DNA of 8,499 nucleotides from Polyangiaceae bacterium (GTDB lineage Bacteria; Myxococcota; Polyangia; Polyangiales; Polyangiaceae): positions 1 through 8,499 of the forward strand of contig JAICTU010000405.1 of assembly GCA_025936205.1 (NCBI GenBank), written 5' to 3'. Shown piece after piece: positions 6,750-8,499 of the stretch. The notes under the pieces were generated by a model, which worked only from the letters and a program-made list of their open reading frames with translations, was not told the origin of the DNA and made no database searches. Made by a program: the position numbers and the translations under genes. How positions within the stretch are numbered: position 1 is the first letter of the stretch; each line of letters opens with the position of its first letter.

Positions 6750-7414
6750 ACGCGCGGACGCACTGGACGCCGCCCAGCGTGGGCTTTTGCCTGATCGTGC
6801 TCACCTACTCGCTCACGCTGGGGTTCTTCGCCTGGGGACTCACCACGCCGCCGCTCGATCGCGTCTGGGAGCTGCACCATCAGCTGAAGACGGGGACCGC
6901 CTACGCCCTCACCCGCGCTGATCACGAGCTCCTCAGCGGCGCGCTGGAGCGCCACCCCGCGCTCGCGGAAGCATTGCTGCCCTCCGGTCAGATCGGCATC
7001 ATCAGCGCGCAACGCGACGGGTGGGTGGACACGCCCGAGGTCACGATCTTGCGTACCGCGCGGGCCACGCTCACCCAACGCATCGTGCTCGAGGTGCAGA
7101 CGCCGCCGCAGCACCTGCCCTTCCGCGCCACGCTCGTCGGTCCCGGCTGGCAGCGGGCGGTGGAGGTGCAGGCGCGGGGTACGTTGGCGCTCGAGTTGCC
7201 TGCCCCCGGCGGGGCGCCGGAGCTCTTGTCGCTGAAGCTCGAAGGCGCAGGGCTCCGGGCGGATTCATCGTCGATCGCCGTGCGCGTCAGCTTCGATCCG
7301 CCCGGCGACACCGCCGGCGGAGCGTCCGATGAAGACGAGGAGGAGCGCGAGGAAGACGCGGCCGACGACAGCACGCGCGGCGGGCCCCGGCAGAGCGTGG
7401 AGCGGCCCGAATGA
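6746..7414 (+). CDS. Single-pass membrane protein with extracytoplasmic beta domain and acidic tail, unknown function
   Basis: The product is 222 residues. One hydrophobic helix lies at about 12-32 (VGFCLIVLTYSLTLGFFAWG), followed by an amphipathic helical stretch (36-80). Residues about 80-183 look beta-rich (EVTILRTARATLTQRIVLEV, PFRATLVGPGW, LALELPAP, SIAVRVSFDPP), as in a small sandwich fold. The C-terminal 30 residues are low-complexity and strongly acidic, with DEDEEEREEDAADD at 195-208. I do not recognise a family. The GTG start overlaps the upstream stop as GTGA, and its own stop overlaps the VTC start as ATGA, so it is translationally tied into the unit. The position suggests an accessory protein bridging the membrane enzymes and the outside, for example by holding the CotH-like protein near the polymerase. 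That is inference. The acidic tail is the least conserved-looking part and may bind cations or basic partners. Confidence 0.75.
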   Translation: MNARTHWTPPSVGFCLIVLTYSLTLGFFAWGLTTPPLDRVWELHHQLKTGTAYALTRADHELLSGALERHPALAEALLPSGQIGIISAQRDGWVDTPEVTILRTARATLTQRIVLEVQTPPQHLPFRATLVGPGWQRAVEVQARGTLALELPAPGGAPELLSLKLEGAGLRADSSSIAVRVSFDPPGDTAGGASDEDEEEREEDAADDSTRGGPRQSVERPE

Positions 7415-8229
7415 TCCGGCGCTTCAATCGCTTCGAGCTCAAGTATATCTTGCCGCTCGCTCGCTGCGCGCGACTCATCGACGAACTGAAAGAGCAGATC
7501 TTCCCCGACGAGCACGGCGACAGCGCGGGCTACCAGGTCGTCAGTCTGTACTACGACAGCCCCGATTATGAATGCTTCTGGGCCAAGATCGAAGGGCTGA
7601 AGTATCGGCGCAAGGTGCGCTTGCGCGTTTATCCAGCCGGCGACATCGAGAGCACCGATTTCCAGAGCGTCACGCACGCGGCCGTCGAGATCAAGCAACG
7701 CATCAACAAGACGGTGCAGAAGCGCCGCCTCTCGCTGCCGATCGACCAGGCCGAAGCGCTGTGCAGTGGAGAGCTCGACCCGGAGGGACTGGATCCGCTG
7801 GACGTTCAGGTGGCTCGAGAGGTGCTGGTGCTGCGTCACGCGCTCGACCTGCGGCCGACCGCGATCACGGCCTACCGGCGCCGCGCCTTCGAAGGGCGGT
7901 ACGAAAACGCGGGACTGCGGGTGACGTTCGACACGCACGTCGCGTCGCGCATGCACGCCTTGCGCATCCACGAGGCGGCGCACAACCGGCTCATTTTGCC
8001 GGAGAACTGGTGCATCATGGAGGTCAAAGCGGATGAGCGAGTCCCGCAGTGGATCGCGTCGCTCTTGGCGCGCCATGACTGCCAGCTCAGCCGGGTGAGC
8101 AAATATTGCGCCGGCGTCGCGCAGATCCGCGACTTCAAGGTATTGCCGCTCGCGCTCCAGCGCCCGCTGGATCCCGTGGGGACGCCCCACACCCCGAGCA
8201 ATCTGCTTCGAGAACCGCCCCATGGATGA
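7411..8229 (+). CDS. VTC-domain polyphosphate polymerase-like protein
   Basis: The product is 272 residues, almost all one VTC domain of the triphosphate tunnel metalloenzyme type. In yeast Vtc4 this fold makes polyphosphate from ATP at the membrane. The expected tunnel residues are in order. The first strand is RRFNRFELKYIL (E9, K11), then VVSLYYDSPDYECFW (43-57), then YRRKVRLRVY (K68, R70, R72). These are followed by VEIKQRINKTVQKRR (E93, K95), TAITAYRRRAF (R156-R158), LRVTFDTHV (D174), CIMEVKADERVP (E204, K206) and SKY (K231). The matches to Vtc4 residues are by eye. There is no signal peptide or membrane helix, so it should act in the cytoplasm with the membrane-bound DUF4956 partner. The last 20 residues are a Pro-rich tail. 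Its ATG overlaps the previous stop by 4 bases, and its stop overlaps the DUF4956 start by 8. With all charged tunnel residues kept, it is probably active, unlike its CotH-like neighbour. Confidence 0.9.
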   Translation: MIRRFNRFELKYILPLARCARLIDELKEQIFPDEHGDSAGYQVVSLYYDSPDYECFWAKIEGLKYRRKVRLRVYPAGDIESTDFQSVTHAAVEIKQRINKTVQKRRLSLPIDQAEALCSGELDPEGLDPLDVQVAREVLVLRHALDLRPTAITAYRRRAFEGRYENAGLRVTFDTHVASRMHALRIHEAAHNRLILPENWCIMEVKADERVPQWIASLLARHDCQLSRVSKYCAGVAQIRDFKVLPLALQRPLDPVGTPHTPSNLLREPPHG

Positions 8230-8499
8230 ACTACTCAAAGACCTCGAGCGCACCGGCCACCTGACCTCGAGCATCAGCTTCTTCGATGTCACCACGGCCC
8301 TGAGCCTGAGCTTCGCCCTGTCCCTGGTGATTGCCTGGATCTATCGGGCCACACACCAGGGCGTTTCTTACTCCCAGCAATACGTACACACGCTGGTGCT
8401 GATGGGCACGGTGGTCGCGCTGATCATGCTCATCATCGGCTCCAATGTGGCCCGTGCCTTCGCGCTGGTCGGCGCGCTCTCCATCATCCGTTTCCGCAA
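8222..8499 (+). CDS. DUF4956 membrane protein, partial (C-terminus beyond window)
   Basis: The first 92 residues are visible. After a short hydrophilic N-terminus, membrane segments are apparent at about 23-41 (VTTALSLSFALSLVIAWIY) and 57-73 (TLVLMGTVVALIMLIIG). They are followed by ARAFALVGALSIIRFR, the best conserved stretch of the DUF4956 family. The ATG at 8222 lies inside the end of the VTC gene in another frame, an 8-base overlap. DUF4956 proteins commonly accompany VTC-domain polymerases. A role as membrane anchor or conduit for the polymer has been suggested by this context but not settled. The right edge of the window cuts the gene, so its remaining segments and any downstream members of the unit cannot be seen. 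Confidence 0.9.
   Translation, partial: MDELLKDLERTGHLTSSISFFDVTTALSLSFALSLVIAWIYRATHQGVSYSQQYVHTLVLMGTVVALIMLIIGSNVARAFALVGALSIIRFR

Noticed and set aside
6988..8295. Open frame of 435 codons on the minus strand opposite the VTC gene
   Set aside because: The VTC motifs on the plus strand are unambiguous, and the frame spans three plus-strand genes and their overlaps.

Overview
The window is GC-rich, densely coded bacterial chromosome. Three traits suggest a myxobacterium or a relative (Myxococcota, Polyangia-like): G/C-ending codons throughout, exported lipoproteins with cysteine-rich DPSTQVCG-type and CSRADEC-type segments, and a GAF-type sensor kinase. No marker gene is present, so this placement is an inference from style.

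The layout is two divergent transcription units around a 139-bp spacer (3746-3884). Leftward runs a three-gene unit. It starts with an exported lipoprotein carrying a phosphohistidine swivelling domain followed by a PEP-synthase-type ATP-grasp domain (1661-3745). Next is a small cysteine-rich lipoprotein (620-1621), then a sensor histidine kinase cut by the left edge (1-610). Rightward runs a four-gene unit whose members all overlap by 4 to 8 bases. It encodes a CotH-kinase-like membrane protein fused to a parallel beta-helix (3885-6749), a single-pass membrane protein with an acidic tail (6746-7414), a VTC-type polyphosphate polymerase (7411-8229) and a DUF4956 membrane protein cut by the right edge (8222-8499).

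The VTC, DUF4956 and CotH set is a recurring bacterial gene neighbourhood with no settled function. The VTC protein would polymerise phosphate from ATP at the inner membrane, with DUF4956 as a likely membrane partner. The CotH-like and single-pass proteins would face the outside. What is unusual here is the divergent second phosphotransfer enzyme, an apparently lipid-anchored dikinase-like protein. Two further oddities stand out. The histidine kinase has proline where the phosphoacceptor histidine of its H-box should be, and the CotH-like protein appears to lack the metal-binding DxD motif. The spacer between the two units holds a 19-bp inverted repeat and three tandem 13-bp repeats that end just before the CotH-like start codon.
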